Positions 18,565-26,831 of a DNA stretch of 64,000 bases are shown one piece after another (positions within the stretch are counted from its first letter, which is position 1; each line of letters opens with the position of its first letter). The stretch spans positions 32,772 to 96,771 of the forward strand of contig NZ_CALEYG010000011.1 of the NCBI RefSeq assembly GCF_937924975.1, in the 5' to 3' direction. Below the pieces are notes generated by a model, which worked only from the letters and a program-made list of their open reading frames with translations, ran no database searches and was not told the origin of the DNA. Made by a program: the position numbers and the translations under genes. The stretch is from an uncultured Stomatobaculum sp. GTDB taxonomy: Bacteria; Bacillota; Clostridia; Lachnospirales; Lachnospiraceae.

Positions 18565-19775
18565 GTTTCCGTGCTCCTCTCCATCAGGCGCCGCGCGTTC
18601 GCGCTCTCCGCGAGTACCCCGTCCTCCAAAGTGTAGAATAAAATGCCGACCTCTAATTCTCCCCGGGTCCGCACAGCGACCGCGCGTTCCATCGCTTTCA
18701 GCAAACTCTCCGAAGTCGCCTCGAGAAAACCGAACTCTTTCAGGAGTCGCACGGCCTCGGTCGTGAGCCCCGCCTGCAAAACCGCTGTCACAAGTTCTTT
18801 CGGCGCGCCGACTTGAAAGGCATGAATCGCAAAGAGCTCGAGACGGCAGTCCGCCTCCCGCGAGTGCGTATTCATAATGCCGCCCGCCAATTTCACGAAT
18901 TTCCCGATATGGCCCGCGAGCAGCACGCCCTTTGCGCCGTACTGCACCGCGGCATCGAGCGTCTCGCCGATAAAATTGCTCATCACGACAGGATCCGCCG
19001 CCCCGACGCCGAAATGCGCCTCGAGAAAGTGAAGCCCGTAGCTCCCCGGCACCGCGAGAAAGTAAGGCCGCGCGGTCAGATGGAATTTCACATCCGTCAC
19101 AATGGTCTCAATCAGCGCTCTCCGGCTCATCGGCCGGACAATACCCTCGGTTCCGAGGATCGAGAGCCCGCCCTGTATGCCGAGCTTCGGATTAAAGGTC
19201 TTCTTTGCCTTCTCCTCTCCCTCCGGGCAGGAGAGCGTCACCACGATGCGCCCTCCTGCATGAAGATTTTTTAAACCGCTCTCCCGATAGGCGCTCCGAA
19301 CGGCCGCCTCAATCATATTCCGCGGCACGCGGTTGATGGCCGCCTCTCCGACCGGCTGGTCAAGCCCCGGCTTGGTCACCGTGCCGATGCCCGGTCCGGC
19401 GCGAAACACCACCGGAATCTCGGTATCCTCCGCAGCGGCGGTTTCCGCGCTTTCTTCCGTGCCGACACGCGCGTAAAAGAGAAGCCCGTCCGTCACATCG
19501 GGGTCATCGCCCGCATCCTTTCGAACGGCCGCAACCGCGCTTGTCACGCCGTCTTCCGTCACCGGTTCCGAAAATTCAATCGGAATCGGCAGCATCGCGC
19601 CGACCGGCGTCCGGATTGAGACCGCCGCCAATCGCTCTCCGGAGAAAAGCAGCGTCGCCGCTGCGAGCGCCGCCGCCGCGGCTGTCGTGCCCGTCGTGAA
19701 CCCCGCGCGGAGCCGCTTGCCGTCCTCAAACGCCGCATAGGGGGCAAGCGCTTTTTCAAGTGCCTCGCTCCTCAA
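18561..19775 (-). CDS. cbiD: cobalt-precorrin-5B C1-methyltransferase
   Basis: This 404-aa CbiD methylates C1 of cobalt-precorrin-5B, a step specific to the anaerobic cobalamin route. The N-terminal signature LRAGFTTGTTAAAAALAA is characteristic. VTKPGLDQPVGEAAINRVPR and GTEGIVRPMSRRALIETI are other conserved blocks. It overlaps cobA (4 nt) and the fusion gene (4 nt). Its presence shows that this organism uses the oxygen-independent pathway; other required genes (cbiC, cbiF, cbiG, cbiH, cbiL, cbiP) are not in the window. Confidence 0.95.
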   Translation of the reverse strand: MRSEALEKALAPYAAFEDGKRLRAGFTTGTTAAAAALAAATLLFSGERLAAVSIRTPVGAMLPIPIEFSEPVTEDGVTSAVAAVRKDAGDDPDVTDGLLFYARVGTEESAETAAAEDTEIPVVFRAGPGIGTVTKPGLDQPVGEAAINRVPRNMIEAAVRSAYRESGLKNLHAGGRIVVTLSCPEGEEKAKKTFNPKLGIQGGLSILGTEGIVRPMSRRALIETIVTDVKFHLTARPYFLAVPGSYGLHFLEAHFGVGAADPVVMSNFIGETLDAAVQYGAKGVLLAGHIGKFVKLAGGIMNTHSREADCRLELFAIHAFQVGAPKELVTAVLQAGLTTEAVRLLKEFGFLEATSESLLKAMERAVAVRTRGELEVGILFYTLEDGVLAESANARRLMERSTET

Positions 19776-20296
19776 AACTCCACTCCCTCTCTAGCGGGGA
19801 TTCCCTCGTCAAAGGGGTGTTTCCGCTTCACAATCTCCGAGACATAGTCCGCGCGGGACTTAAGTTCCTCCGGCGCATCCCGCCCGGTCAGCACGAGCTC
19901 GAGATTCTCGGGCTTACGATCCAGAAAGTCGAGAAAGCGCTCCCGGGGAATGAGCTCCAGCCGGTAGGCCGCAATGCTCTCATCGAGCACGAGAAGCGCA
20001 GGTTTTTCCCGCTCGACCGCCTCCAAAATTTCTGCAAAGTAGCGCCGCACCGCTGCCTTTTCTTTCTCTTTTTCCGCGTCGCTGAGTGTCCAGAAAAAGC
20101 CGAAATGCTCCTCCATGCGGAGGCGGTGCACTTCCGGCAGCTTTCCGAGCGCACGCAGTTCCCCCGAGCTCCCGTCCTTTAAAAACTGTGCAAGCAGCAC
20201 GCGCTTTCCGCGTCCCGCCATGCGGAGTGCAAGCCCCATGGCCGCACTGGTCTTCCCCTTGCCGTCGCCGGTGTAAATATGGATACAAGCCCTCAT
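19772..20296 (-). CDS. cobA: cob(I)yrinic acid a,c-diamide adenosyltransferase
   Basis: This 174-aa CobA/BtuR-type enzyme transfers the 5'-deoxyadenosyl group of ATP to the corrinoid cobalt. The inverted-type P-loop GDGKGKTSAAMGLALRMAG is at residues 10-28, with LVLDESIAAYRLELI and LVLTGRDAPEEL downstream, as in CobA. It is the first gene of the corrinoid cassette and follows the apt terminator by about 40 nt. No cobalamin riboswitch fits in that gap. Confidence 0.94.
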   Translation of the reverse strand: MRACIHIYTGDGKGKTSAAMGLALRMAGRGKRVLLAQFLKDGSSGELRALGKLPEVHRLRMEEHFGFFWTLSDAEKEKEKAAVRRYFAEILEAVEREKPALLVLDESIAAYRLELIPRERFLDFLDRKPENLELVLTGRDAPEELKSRADYVSEIVKRKHPFDEGIPAREGVEF

Positions 20297-20336
20297 CTTT
20301 TTCCTCTCCGCCTTTCCCGTTCGGACTTCTCAGTGC

Positions 20337-20368
20337 AGAAAAAGCGCTGCCCGAAGCGGACAGCGCCT
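20337..20368 (-). terminator. intrinsic terminator after apt
   Basis: On the minus strand GCGCTGTCC pairs with GGGCAGCGC (one G-U pair) around GCTTC and is followed by TTTTT. It lies 5 nt beyond the apt stop and before the corrinoid cassette, so the cassette probably has its own promoter or depends on read-through. Confidence 0.75.
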
Positions 20369-20372
20369 TATC

Positions 20373-20897
20373 TTACTTTCCCTCGTAACTCACCAGCGAG
20401 AAGACCGGATAGCCCTTCAGTTTTTCTCTGCCGTGCAGCCCCTTCAACTCAATCACGAACAGCATTTTCACGACCTCGCCGCCGAGCTTCTCGATCAGGC
20501 GGACCATGGCCTCGGTCGTTCCGCCGGTCGCAATCAAATCATCCACAATCACGACCTTCTGTCCCGGTTTGATTGCGTCCTTATGGATTTCAATTGTCGC
20601 ATGTCCGTACTCGAGTTCATACGTCTCCGAGATGGTCTCTGCCGGCAGTTTTCCCTGCTTCCGGATCGGAATAAACGGTTTGTACTCCGCATACGCGAGA
20701 GGCACGCCGAAGATAAAGCCGCGGGATTCCGGACCCACAACAAGGTCGTAGTCAACGCCCCGCAGCGCTTCGCGAAGGCCGTCGACCGCGAGATGCAAGC
20801 CCTCCGCATCCTGCAGAATTGTCGTGATATCCCGGAACATGACACCGGGTTCCGGAAAGTCCGGAATGGTGCGAATATAATCCGCCACTGTCTTCAT
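20373..20897 (-). CDS. apt: adenine phosphoribosyltransferase
   Basis: This 174-aa enzyme salvages adenine to AMP. It opens with the family pattern IRTIPDFPEPGVMFRDIT. The PRPP-binding motif is VVIVDDLIATGGTTEAMV, preceded by GPESRGFIFGVPLA. It follows recJ by about 45 nt, the usual clostridial neighbourhood. Confidence 0.97.
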   Translation of the reverse strand: MKTVADYIRTIPDFPEPGVMFRDITTILQDAEGLHLAVDGLREALRGVDYDLVVGPESRGFIFGVPLAYAEYKPFIPIRKQGKLPAETISETYELEYGHATIEIHKDAIKPGQKVVIVDDLIATGGTTEAMVRLIEKLGGEVVKMLFVIELKGLHGREKLKGYPVFSLVSYEGK

Positions 20898-20942
20898 CGC
20901 TTTTCCTCCAAATGCGCAAATTTCAGCCCCTACTATAGCAGT

Positions 20943-22661
20943 TCAGCGCACAAATTTCCATGCTTTCAGCACAAGTTGCAAATTCCGCCTGCCCATGTAT
21001 TCGTTAATTTCCGGATAATACAGGACGGCGATCGAACGGCTTCCCTCCATCTCCGAGAGAAACGCATCGCCGTCGGTGAAGGCGAGCGCCTCCCGCACGG
21101 TTCCCGCCTCATCCCGCAGGGAGAGTTTCACGACATTCCGGTTTTTGCCGAGTACACGCGCCGCGCGAATTTCGACATTCTTCTGCCCGAAGCAGGGACG
21201 CGCATTGCCCTGACCGAACGGCTCCATGCGCGAGAGCTCTGTAACAAGCTCCTCGTTCGCATAAGCAAAGGGGAGCGCAATGTCAATCCACTGGGTCTCT
21301 GTGAGCTGCTCGTCGTTTAGCACCGCATTCCGATTGAGTTCCTCCCGGAAGCGCCCAAGCTCACTCTCCGGGAGTGTTAACCCGGCCGCCATCGGGTGCC
21401 CGCCGAACTTTGTGAGCAGCGGCGCCACTTCTTCGAGCGCGCGGAACATGTGATAGCCCTCTATGCTCCGCCCGGATCCCTTCAAGAATCCGGCCTCCTG
21501 ACTGTCCGTCAGGACAAAGCTCGGGCGGTAATACTTTTCCTTGAGCCGCCCCGCGATGATACCGGCGACCGACTCGTGGCAAGCTTTTAAGTACACCACC
21601 AGTACCTTCGGAAGTTCGGGCAGCGCGTCAATCTCCGCCGAGGCCGCGCGGATGCCCTCTTCCGTCATCTGCTTTCGCCGGTCGTTCAGCGCTTTCAGAC
21701 GCTCGGCCGCCGCTTCGGCACTCTCTTCCCCGGTCTCCAGTAACATCGAAAGTCCGAGCTTTGCGCTCTCGAGGCGCCCGCCCGCATTCAGGCAGGGACC
21801 TATCACAAAGCCGATGTGATAGGTTGTGAGCGCCTCCGGATTTAACTCGCAGCGCGCAATCAGCTTTTGTAGGCCCACATTCTCGCAGCAGCCGATTGCC
21901 TTTAAGCCCTCGCGCACAATGATGCGGTTCTCTTTTTTTAGCGGCATCACATCGCCGACCGTCGCAATCGCCGCAAAGGGCAAAAAGACGCGCGCGTCCT
22001 CCCGCCGCTTTCCGAAGAACAGAAATAACTCTTCGATCAGTTTCCAGGCGACCACCGCCCCGCAAATCGAGGCGAACGGATACTTTGAGCCCTCGCGCTT
22101 CGGGTCCACCACCGCGGCGGCCGGCGGCAAGAGCTCTGCCCCGTCTTCGCCGTGCGCAACCTCATGGTGATCGGTCACAATCACGGTCAGCCCGGCATCC
22201 GCCGCGGCGGCAATCTCCTGCCGCGCCGCAATGCCGTTGTCACAGGTCACAATCACATCAATGCCGTCCGCGACCGCGCGCTCCACCAGGCGCAGATTCA
22301 GCCCGTAGCCGTCCGCAATGCGGTCCGGAATATCATAGTCCGCAGCGGCGCCGAGCGCCCGCAGACCCTGCACCAGAATGTAGGTCGAGCAGACGCCGTC
22401 AATGTCATAGTCGCCGATGATGCGAACCGGCGCTCTGCCACGTATCTTCTCCGCCAGAATGCGGACGCTCTCCGCCATATCCGGCAGCAGCGCGCCGCGC
22501 GGTATGTCATCCAAAGTGCCGGACAGATATTCGCCGATTTCTTCTTCCGCGACGCCCCGGTTAATCAGAATCCGCGCCAACATCGGTGACACGGAAAAGC
22601 GGGCCGAAATCGCTCCGAAATCGGCCCGCTTGCTGTAAATCTTCCATCTGGTTTCTCGCAT
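20943..22661 (-). CDS. recJ: single-stranded-DNA-specific exonuclease RecJ
   Basis: This 572-aa 5'-3' exonuclease acts in recombination and repair. The DHH phosphoesterase motifs are present: IIGDYDIDGVCSTYIL, VTCDNGIAA and VTDHHEVAHG (DHH), plus the DHHA1 region with KFGGHPMAAGLTLPE. Length matches the short Firmicute RecJ core, without extra C-terminal domains. Its start lies 13 nt after the stop of the ribonuclease gene. Confidence 0.96.
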   Translation of the reverse strand: MRETRWKIYSKRADFGAISARFSVSPMLARILINRGVAEEEIGEYLSGTLDDIPRGALLPDMAESVRILAEKIRGRAPVRIIGDYDIDGVCSTYILVQGLRALGAAADYDIPDRIADGYGLNLRLVERAVADGIDVIVTCDNGIAARQEIAAAADAGLTVIVTDHHEVAHGEDGAELLPPAAAVVDPKREGSKYPFASICGAVVAWKLIEELFLFFGKRREDARVFLPFAAIATVGDVMPLKKENRIIVREGLKAIGCCENVGLQKLIARCELNPEALTTYHIGFVIGPCLNAGGRLESAKLGLSMLLETGEESAEAAAERLKALNDRRKQMTEEGIRAASAEIDALPELPKVLVVYLKACHESVAGIIAGRLKEKYYRPSFVLTDSQEAGFLKGSGRSIEGYHMFRALEEVAPLLTKFGGHPMAAGLTLPESELGRFREELNRNAVLNDEQLTETQWIDIALPFAYANEELVTELSRMEPFGQGNARPCFGQKNVEIRAARVLGKNRNVVKLSLRDEAGTVREALAFTDGDAFLSEMEGSRSIAVLYYPEINEYMGRRNLQLVLKAWKFVR

Positions 22662-22674
22662 AGTTCTCCTCTAT

Positions 22675-23409
22675 CTAATAGAGCTGCGTAAACGTCTTAT
22701 AGTGATCTTCGGTGTAAAAGATGAGCCCGTCGTTCGAGTAGACCAGACGCTTGGCATTCCGCCTGCCGCCCGTATAATCGATGTCACACTCGTAATAACG
22801 GCGCCCGCTCTTCTCCGGGAGATTTCCGTCGTAATTGCCGAAGCGGGAACCGCCGACACTCATGCCGGGAAACGCCTCACCGAAATCACCCTCGCCGAAA
22901 CGGAATCCCTGTTCCTCGGCTTCTTTCTTCGAGATGAAATTCTTCGGGAGTTTTCCGTAAGTGTGCAGGTAAAGCGCAACCTCATCGCGAGAGGTATAGC
23001 TTCCGTCCTCGCGAATACCGCTTCCTGCCTCTGTACCGCGCTCCGATACCCGCGCCGCGGTAGTACGCTTCTCTGCGGTGCGCGTCTCCTCGGCAGCTGT
23101 GCTCGACAGTGCTTCGCTTGTCCCTGCTTCGGACTCTGCCGAAGCCGCGCCGTCGCTCTGCCGCTTTCCGGACTTCTGACTGCCTTTTGATTTCTTTTTC
23201 TTCTTCTGTTTCTTCTTCGACTTTGCGAAGCTGCTCTCCGCACTTTCCTTCTGCGTGCTCTCCGCTTCCGTTGCAAGGGCCGTCTGCTCAGGCCGACTTT
23301 CCGCTCGACGATCCGTGCCGCTTCCCCGCGACGCGCAGCCCGCCAGAAGAAAGAGCACCGGAAGCAGGACCAGTAGGCGCCGAAGCCCCCGCATCAGCTT
23401 CTCTCTCAT
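22675..23409 (-). CDS. lipid-anchored barnase-like ribonuclease
   Basis: This 244-aa protein has a lipoprotein signal (RRLLVLLPVLFLLAGC, lipobox LAGC). A long Ser/Lys/Glu-rich linker including a run of lysines spans about 50-140. The C-terminal domain (about 142-244) aligns along its length with barnase. All catalytic residues are kept with exact barnase spacing: K161, E207, R217, R221 and H236, equivalent to K27, E73, R83, R87 and H102. It is therefore predicted to be an active guanyl-preferring RNase held outside the cell. No barstar-like inhibitor gene is visible. The start overlaps trxB by 4 nt (ATGA); a second Met five codons in is also possible. Its role (nutrition, competition, toxin) is unknown. 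Confidence 0.88.
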   Translation of the reverse strand: MREKLMRGLRRLLVLLPVLFLLAGCASRGSGTDRRAESRPEQTALATEAESTQKESAESSFAKSKKKQKKKKKSKGSQKSGKRQSDGAASAESEAGTSEALSSTAAEETRTAEKRTTAARVSERGTEAGSGIREDGSYTSRDEVALYLHTYGKLPKNFISKKEAEEQGFRFGEGDFGEAFPGMSVGGSRFGNYDGNLPEKSGRRYYECDIDYTGGRRNAKRLVYSNDGLIFYTEDHYKTFTQLY

Positions 23410-24326
23410 TGTTTGGTCAGATAGCGCACCGCGCTCTCCACGGCATTCGCGCCGTCCGCGACCGCGGTGATAACCTGGCGGAGCTGCTTCTTCCGCACAT
23501 CGCCCGCCGCATAAACACCCGGCACATTGGTCTCACAGGTCTCGTCCGCGAGCACATAGCCGCGCTCGTCTGTCGCAAGGAAGGGGAAATTCTTCGACTC
23601 GGGAACTATGCCGACCGAAACGAAAAGACCGTCGATTGCAAGTTCGGTCTCCGCGCCGCTCTTTTTGTTCTTCACGAGGATGGATTTTAACTGCCCCTCG
23701 CCGCGAATTTCTTCGACCGTCGAATCGAGGACCAATTCAACGTTCTCCATCTCTCTGACCTTGTCTTCCAGAATCTTTGCGCCGCGGAAGCTGTCCCGGC
23801 GGTGAATCAGATAGACCTTCTGACAGAGTCTTGCGAGATAGAGCGCATTGTCGAGCGCCACATCGCCGCCGCCGACCACAGCAGTCACCTTGTTGCGGTA
23901 AAAATTGCCGTCACAGATCGCGCAGTAGGAGACGCCGCTGCCGGTCAGTTCCTTCTCGCCCGGCACGCCGAGCTGGGAGTGTTCCGCGCCGCTCGCAATC
24001 ACAAGGGTCTTCGCGGTATAGCTCTCTTTGCTGCCGACCACGGTCTTGGTGCCGTCCTCGTTGATGCGGACCTCCGATACTTCATCCGTCACAAAGGGAG
24101 CTCCCAGTTTCTCTGCGTGCTCGCGGAACTTTTGCCCCAGTTCAAAGCCGCCGATGCCAGGAAGTCCCGGGTAGTTATCGACCTCGGTTGTATTGATAAT
24201 CTGTCCGCCGCTGATCATCTGCTTTTCGATGACAATCAAATCCAACTTTGCTCTCTGTCCGTAGACCGCCGCTGCCAGTCCCGCGGGGCCGGACCCGATG
24301 ATAATCATATCGTAAATCTGATTCAT
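23406..24326 (-). CDS. trxB: thioredoxin reductase
   Basis: This 306-aa FAD/NADPH enzyme reduces thioredoxin. It has an N-terminal FAD site (IIIGSGPAGLAAAVYGQRA), the redox-active CxxC (SYCAICDGNFYRN), the NADPH site (VVGGGDVALDNALYLA) and the C-terminal FAD motif (GVYAAGDVRKKQLRQV). It is the first gene of a run trxB-RNase-recJ-apt. A minus-strand promoter lies 46 nt upstream of the start. Confidence 0.96.
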   Translation of the reverse strand: MNQIYDMIIIGSGPAGLAAAVYGQRAKLDLIVIEKQMISGGQIINTTEVDNYPGLPGIGGFELGQKFREHAEKLGAPFVTDEVSEVRINEDGTKTVVGSKESYTAKTLVIASGAEHSQLGVPGEKELTGSGVSYCAICDGNFYRNKVTAVVGGGDVALDNALYLARLCQKVYLIHRRDSFRGAKILEDKVREMENVELVLDSTVEEIRGEGQLKSILVKNKKSGAETELAIDGLFVSVGIVPESKNFPFLATDERGYVLADETCETNVPGVYAAGDVRKKQLRQVITAVADGANAVESAVRYLTKQ

Positions 24327-24371
24327 ACTGCCTCACTTTCTCCAAAACGGACGCGTTGTTTACACTCGTAT

Positions 24372-24421
24372 AGTCTAGCACAACGCTAGGAATTGGCGCA
24401 AGCCCCGCGACGTGCTACACT
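24372..24421. promoter_or_regulatory. overlapping divergent promoters for trxB and the SDR gene
   Basis: Plus strand: TTGGCG (24393-24398), 17-nt spacer, TACACT (24416-24421), reading toward the SDR gene. Minus strand: TTGCGC (complement of 24396-24401), 18-nt spacer, TAGACT (complement of 24372-24377), reading toward trxB. The two -35 boxes share bases, so the promoters may compete. Both are predictions from hexamer matches. Confidence 0.55.
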
Positions 24422-24475
24422 GGTAACGAAACAAAACAAAAAAGAGTTCACCCCCCCAAGACAGGAGTTCACCCC

Positions 24476-25249
24476 ATGACGGAACTGTATTCCCCGATTG
24501 AAGAAGCAACAAGAAAAACCCGCCCGCTTGCTCTGGTGACCGGCGCTTCCCGCGGCATAGGCCGCGCGATTGCCCTCCATCTCGCCAAGTCCGGCTACGA
24601 CCTTTTTTTGCTCGCAAGGAAAGAGCAGGAAAAGCTCGAGGACTGCGCGACACTCTGTCGCGCGGCCGGTGCGCGCGTTGTCACCCGGCTCGCGGATGTC
24701 AGCGACAGCGCTGCCTGCGCCGAGGTCTTCTCGGACTTCGACCGGCACTTTCCCGCGCCGAACCTTCTGGTTGCAAACGCCGGCATCTCCCACCTCGGTC
24801 TCCTGCAGGACATGACACCCGAAGACTGGGATCATATGATACGCACGGATTTAAGTTCCTGCTTTTATCTCTCGAGACTCGCGATTCCGCGCATGTTGCG
24901 AGTCGGCGGCGGCAAGCTTATCTTTCTGTCCTCCGTCTGGGGCAGCCGCGGCGCCTCCTGCGAAGTCGCCTACTCCGCAGCCAAGGGCGGCGTCAACAGC
25001 TTTACCCGGGCGCTTGCCAAAGAACTTGCGCCCTCGAATATCCAGGTCAACGCGATTGCGCCGGGCGCAATCGACACGGACATGAATGCGTGGCTCGAAG
25101 ACGAAGAGCGCCGTGCGCTCGAAGACGAAATCCCGGCGGGGCGCCTCGGTACAGCCGCGGAAGTCGCTGCCCTGGTCTCTCAGCTCGCAGCTGCGCCCGC
25201 CTATTTCACCGGCAACATTCTGACCCTCTCGGGCGGCTGGGAAATTTAA
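24476..25249 (+). CDS. SDR-family oxidoreductase (FabG-like 3-oxoacyl-ACP reductase)
   Basis: This 257-aa short-chain dehydrogenase has the NAD(P) motif VTGASRGIGRAIA near residue 20 and NAG in LLVANAGISHLG. The catalytic Ser is in IFLSSVWGS and the Tyr/Lys in VAYSAAKGG. The C-terminal NAIAPGAIDTDMNAWL and SGGWEI are classical for the FabG branch. It stands alone on the plus strand among minus-strand genes, so a role outside the main fatty-acid operon is likely. The start has an AGGAG site. The substrate is not determined. Confidence 0.9.
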   Translation: MTELYSPIEEATRKTRPLALVTGASRGIGRAIALHLAKSGYDLFLLARKEQEKLEDCATLCRAAGARVVTRLADVSDSAACAEVFSDFDRHFPAPNLLVANAGISHLGLLQDMTPEDWDHMIRTDLSSCFYLSRLAIPRMLRVGGGKLIFLSSVWGSRGASCEVAYSAAKGGVNSFTRALAKELAPSNIQVNAIAPGAIDTDMNAWLEDEERRALEDEIPAGRLGTAAEVAALVSQLAAAPAYFTGNILTLSGGWEI

Positions 25250-25255
25250 GCCGCC

Positions 25256-26155
25256 TCAGGTCTCGAAAAGATCAAAGAGCGATAGCTGTTGCCCCGCCCG
25301 CCTGTCGAGAAACGCGTGGCGATAGGCAAACAAGGCCTCCTGATCGGTGACCAGCCGGCAGGCCGCCGTGCTCTTTTGAAAAAAGTCGGCGAGCGCCGCC
25401 GCGTTCGGCGACAGAAACATGCCCGCCTTTCTCGGCTTGCCGGGCGGCAACAGGGCCTCGTACTTCTCCGGCAGTTCCGGATCAAGCTCCCGGAGACAGG
25501 AGAAGAAATAGGCGGAGGAACCCGCCCGGAGCGTCACGCCGAAGCCGTTCTGTATCACACCGTAGACCCGTGCCTCGACGCAGTTGCCGAGCAGTGCTTC
25601 GAGATTTTCGAGGCTGTCCGTCAGATAGGGCAGCACGGGACCGAGCGTCACAACCGTCGGAATCCCGGCGTCGCGGAGCGCCCGCAGCAGTTCCAGCCGC
25701 TCCCCGACCGTGCTCTCCGCCGGTTCAAGCCGCGCCGCAAGTGCCTCGTCCGCCGTGGTCAGCATGACCTCGACCACACAGCGGGTTTTCCGCTGGATAC
25801 TCTCCAGAATGTCCAGATCCCGGAGCATGCGGAGTGATTTGGTGCGGAGCGAGACCCCGAACTCCATGCGGTCGATTACCTCGAGCGAGCGGCGCATGAG
25901 TAGGGTCTCCTCTTCCTCTTTCGGGTAGGGTTCGCTCGCCGAGCCCACCATAATCATGCAGCGGCTCTGTTTTCGCCGCAGAGTCGCCTCCAGAAGTTCC
26001 GGCGCGTTGACCTTCGCCTCAAGCTCCCCGTCCGATTCTCGAAAGCGGCTCGAAGCTATTTTTGCGTCGCAGGACAGGATACTGCACACACCGCCTCGGT
26101 AAATGTTCAGACCATTTTGCGTCGACAATATGGTTTTTGCCACGCGCTCGTGCAT
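25256..26155 (-). CDS. SPL-type radical SAM-like protein with a degenerate iron-sulfur motif
   Basis: This 299-aa protein resembles the SPL/Rv2578c-type radical SAM family (NIYRG, KVNAPELL, TTADEALAARLEP, GIPTVVTLGPVLPYLTD, final LSLFDLFE). The cluster segment normally reads NIYRG-C-xHG-C-xY-C-D. Here it reads NIYRGGVCSILSCD at the same length, so the first cysteine is Gly and the second Ile, and only the third remains. Nearby signatures (SDPY, FGVTLREG) are also altered. It probably cannot bind a normal [4Fe-4S] cluster. It overlaps the preceding gene by 137 nt, which is unusual. It may be a pseudoenzyme, a decaying gene, or contain compensating errors. Confidence 0.75.
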   Translation of the reverse strand: MHERVAKTILSTQNGLNIYRGGVCSILSCDAKIASSRFRESDGELEAKVNAPELLEATLRRKQSRCMIMVGSASEPYPKEEEETLLMRRSLEVIDRMEFGVSLRTKSLRMLRDLDILESIQRKTRCVVEVMLTTADEALAARLEPAESTVGERLELLRALRDAGIPTVVTLGPVLPYLTDSLENLEALLGNCVEARVYGVIQNGFGVTLRAGSSAYFFSCLRELDPELPEKYEALLPPGKPRKAGMFLSPNAAALADFFQKSTAACRLVTDQEALFAYRHAFLDRRAGQQLSLFDLFET

Positions 26156-26684
26156 CTTCTCTCTCCTCTCCCGGCAGCAAGAGGCGCACCACCCGTCGGC
26201 CGCCTAAATGCTCTCTGCGAAAATATTCCATGGTCTCGACAAAGTCTTCCTTGCCATCGGCCGCATTGAAAAAGCGATAGCGCGCGGGCGTCTCGTCGCT
26301 GACGCGCACAAAGGCAATGTAATGCGGCTCTCTGCCCTCGATATAGCGGAGAATGCCGCGCGGCACGCCGCACTCCCGCACGATGCGCACCAGTTCCTCA
26401 CCGCTCCCGTAGATGCGCGCGATCGGAATGTGCCTCTCTTTAAAATAGCGCACCATGGTCGGAAACGGTGTGCCGTGTGTCCCCTCATAGGGGAGAATAC
26501 AACGCATGGCCTCATAGACCGCCTCAACCGCTATGCCACGCCCCGCGGCATGCTCTGCGTTGTAAATCGCAACCCAGCCGCAGCCGTTAAACGAGGTGGG
26601 ATAACGCCCATACGGAAAATTGCTCAGGTAATCCTGATCTTTTAAAAATCCATCTTTCGAAAATGCGCGCGGATCAATCTTCAT
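26019..26684 (-). CDS. C39-peptidase-like hypothetical protein
   Basis: This 221-aa uncharacterised protein has an N-terminal NGCGWVAIYN with a likely nucleophile Cys and a later PHYIAFVRV with a His in the order expected of a papain/C39-like fold. Assignment to a bacteriocin-type C39 peptidase is not justified. No signal peptide is seen. Similarity to known folds ends around RRVVRLLLPGEE. The last 45 or so residues are read through the start of the radical-SAM-like gene in another frame, suggesting loss of the original stop codon. A clear promoter and a leader hairpin lie upstream. Confidence 0.6.
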   Translation of the reverse strand: MKIDPRAFSKDGFLKDQDYLSNFPYGRYPTSFNGCGWVAIYNAEHAAGRGIAVEAVYEAMRCILPYEGTHGTPFPTMVRYFKERHIPIARIYGSGEELVRIVRECGVPRGILRYIEGREPHYIAFVRVSDETPARYRFFNAADGKEDFVETMEYFRREHLGGRRVVRLLLPGEEREDARARGKNHIVDAKWSEHLPRRCVQYPVLRRKNSFEPLSRIGRGA

Positions 26685-26714
26685 CGTCTGTGATACCTCT
26701 CTCTTATGCCGGAA

Positions 26715-26742
26715 ACGCGGAGCCCCAAAAAGGACTCCGCGT
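26715..26742 (-). promoter_or_regulatory. leader hairpin between promoter and the C39-like gene
   Basis: ACGCGGAG (26715-26722) pairs with CTCCGCGT (26735-26742). It lies downstream of a predicted promoter, so it is transcribed in the leader. It could also terminate transcripts from the transporter gene upstream, but its U-tract is poor. Confidence 0.45.
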
Positions 26743-26762
26743 CGTCATCAGCGCTACATTTT

Positions 26763-26791
26763 ATCTTAGCATATCTTCACATTTGCTACAA
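26763..26791 (-). promoter_or_regulatory. predicted sigma-A promoter for the C39-like gene
   Basis: Minus strand TTGTAG (complement of 26786-26791), 17-nt spacer, TAAGAT (complement of 26763-26768). The start codon is about 80 nt downstream. Confidence 0.5.
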
Positions 26792-26831
26792 TCCTAATCT
26801 CCGACTGCGCAAGAAAAAGCAGAAAAAGTGC

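Noticed and set aside
20297..20372. Possible cobalamin riboswitch before the corrinoid cassette
   Set aside because: The gap is 76 nt, contains the apt terminator, and shows no B12-box sequence.
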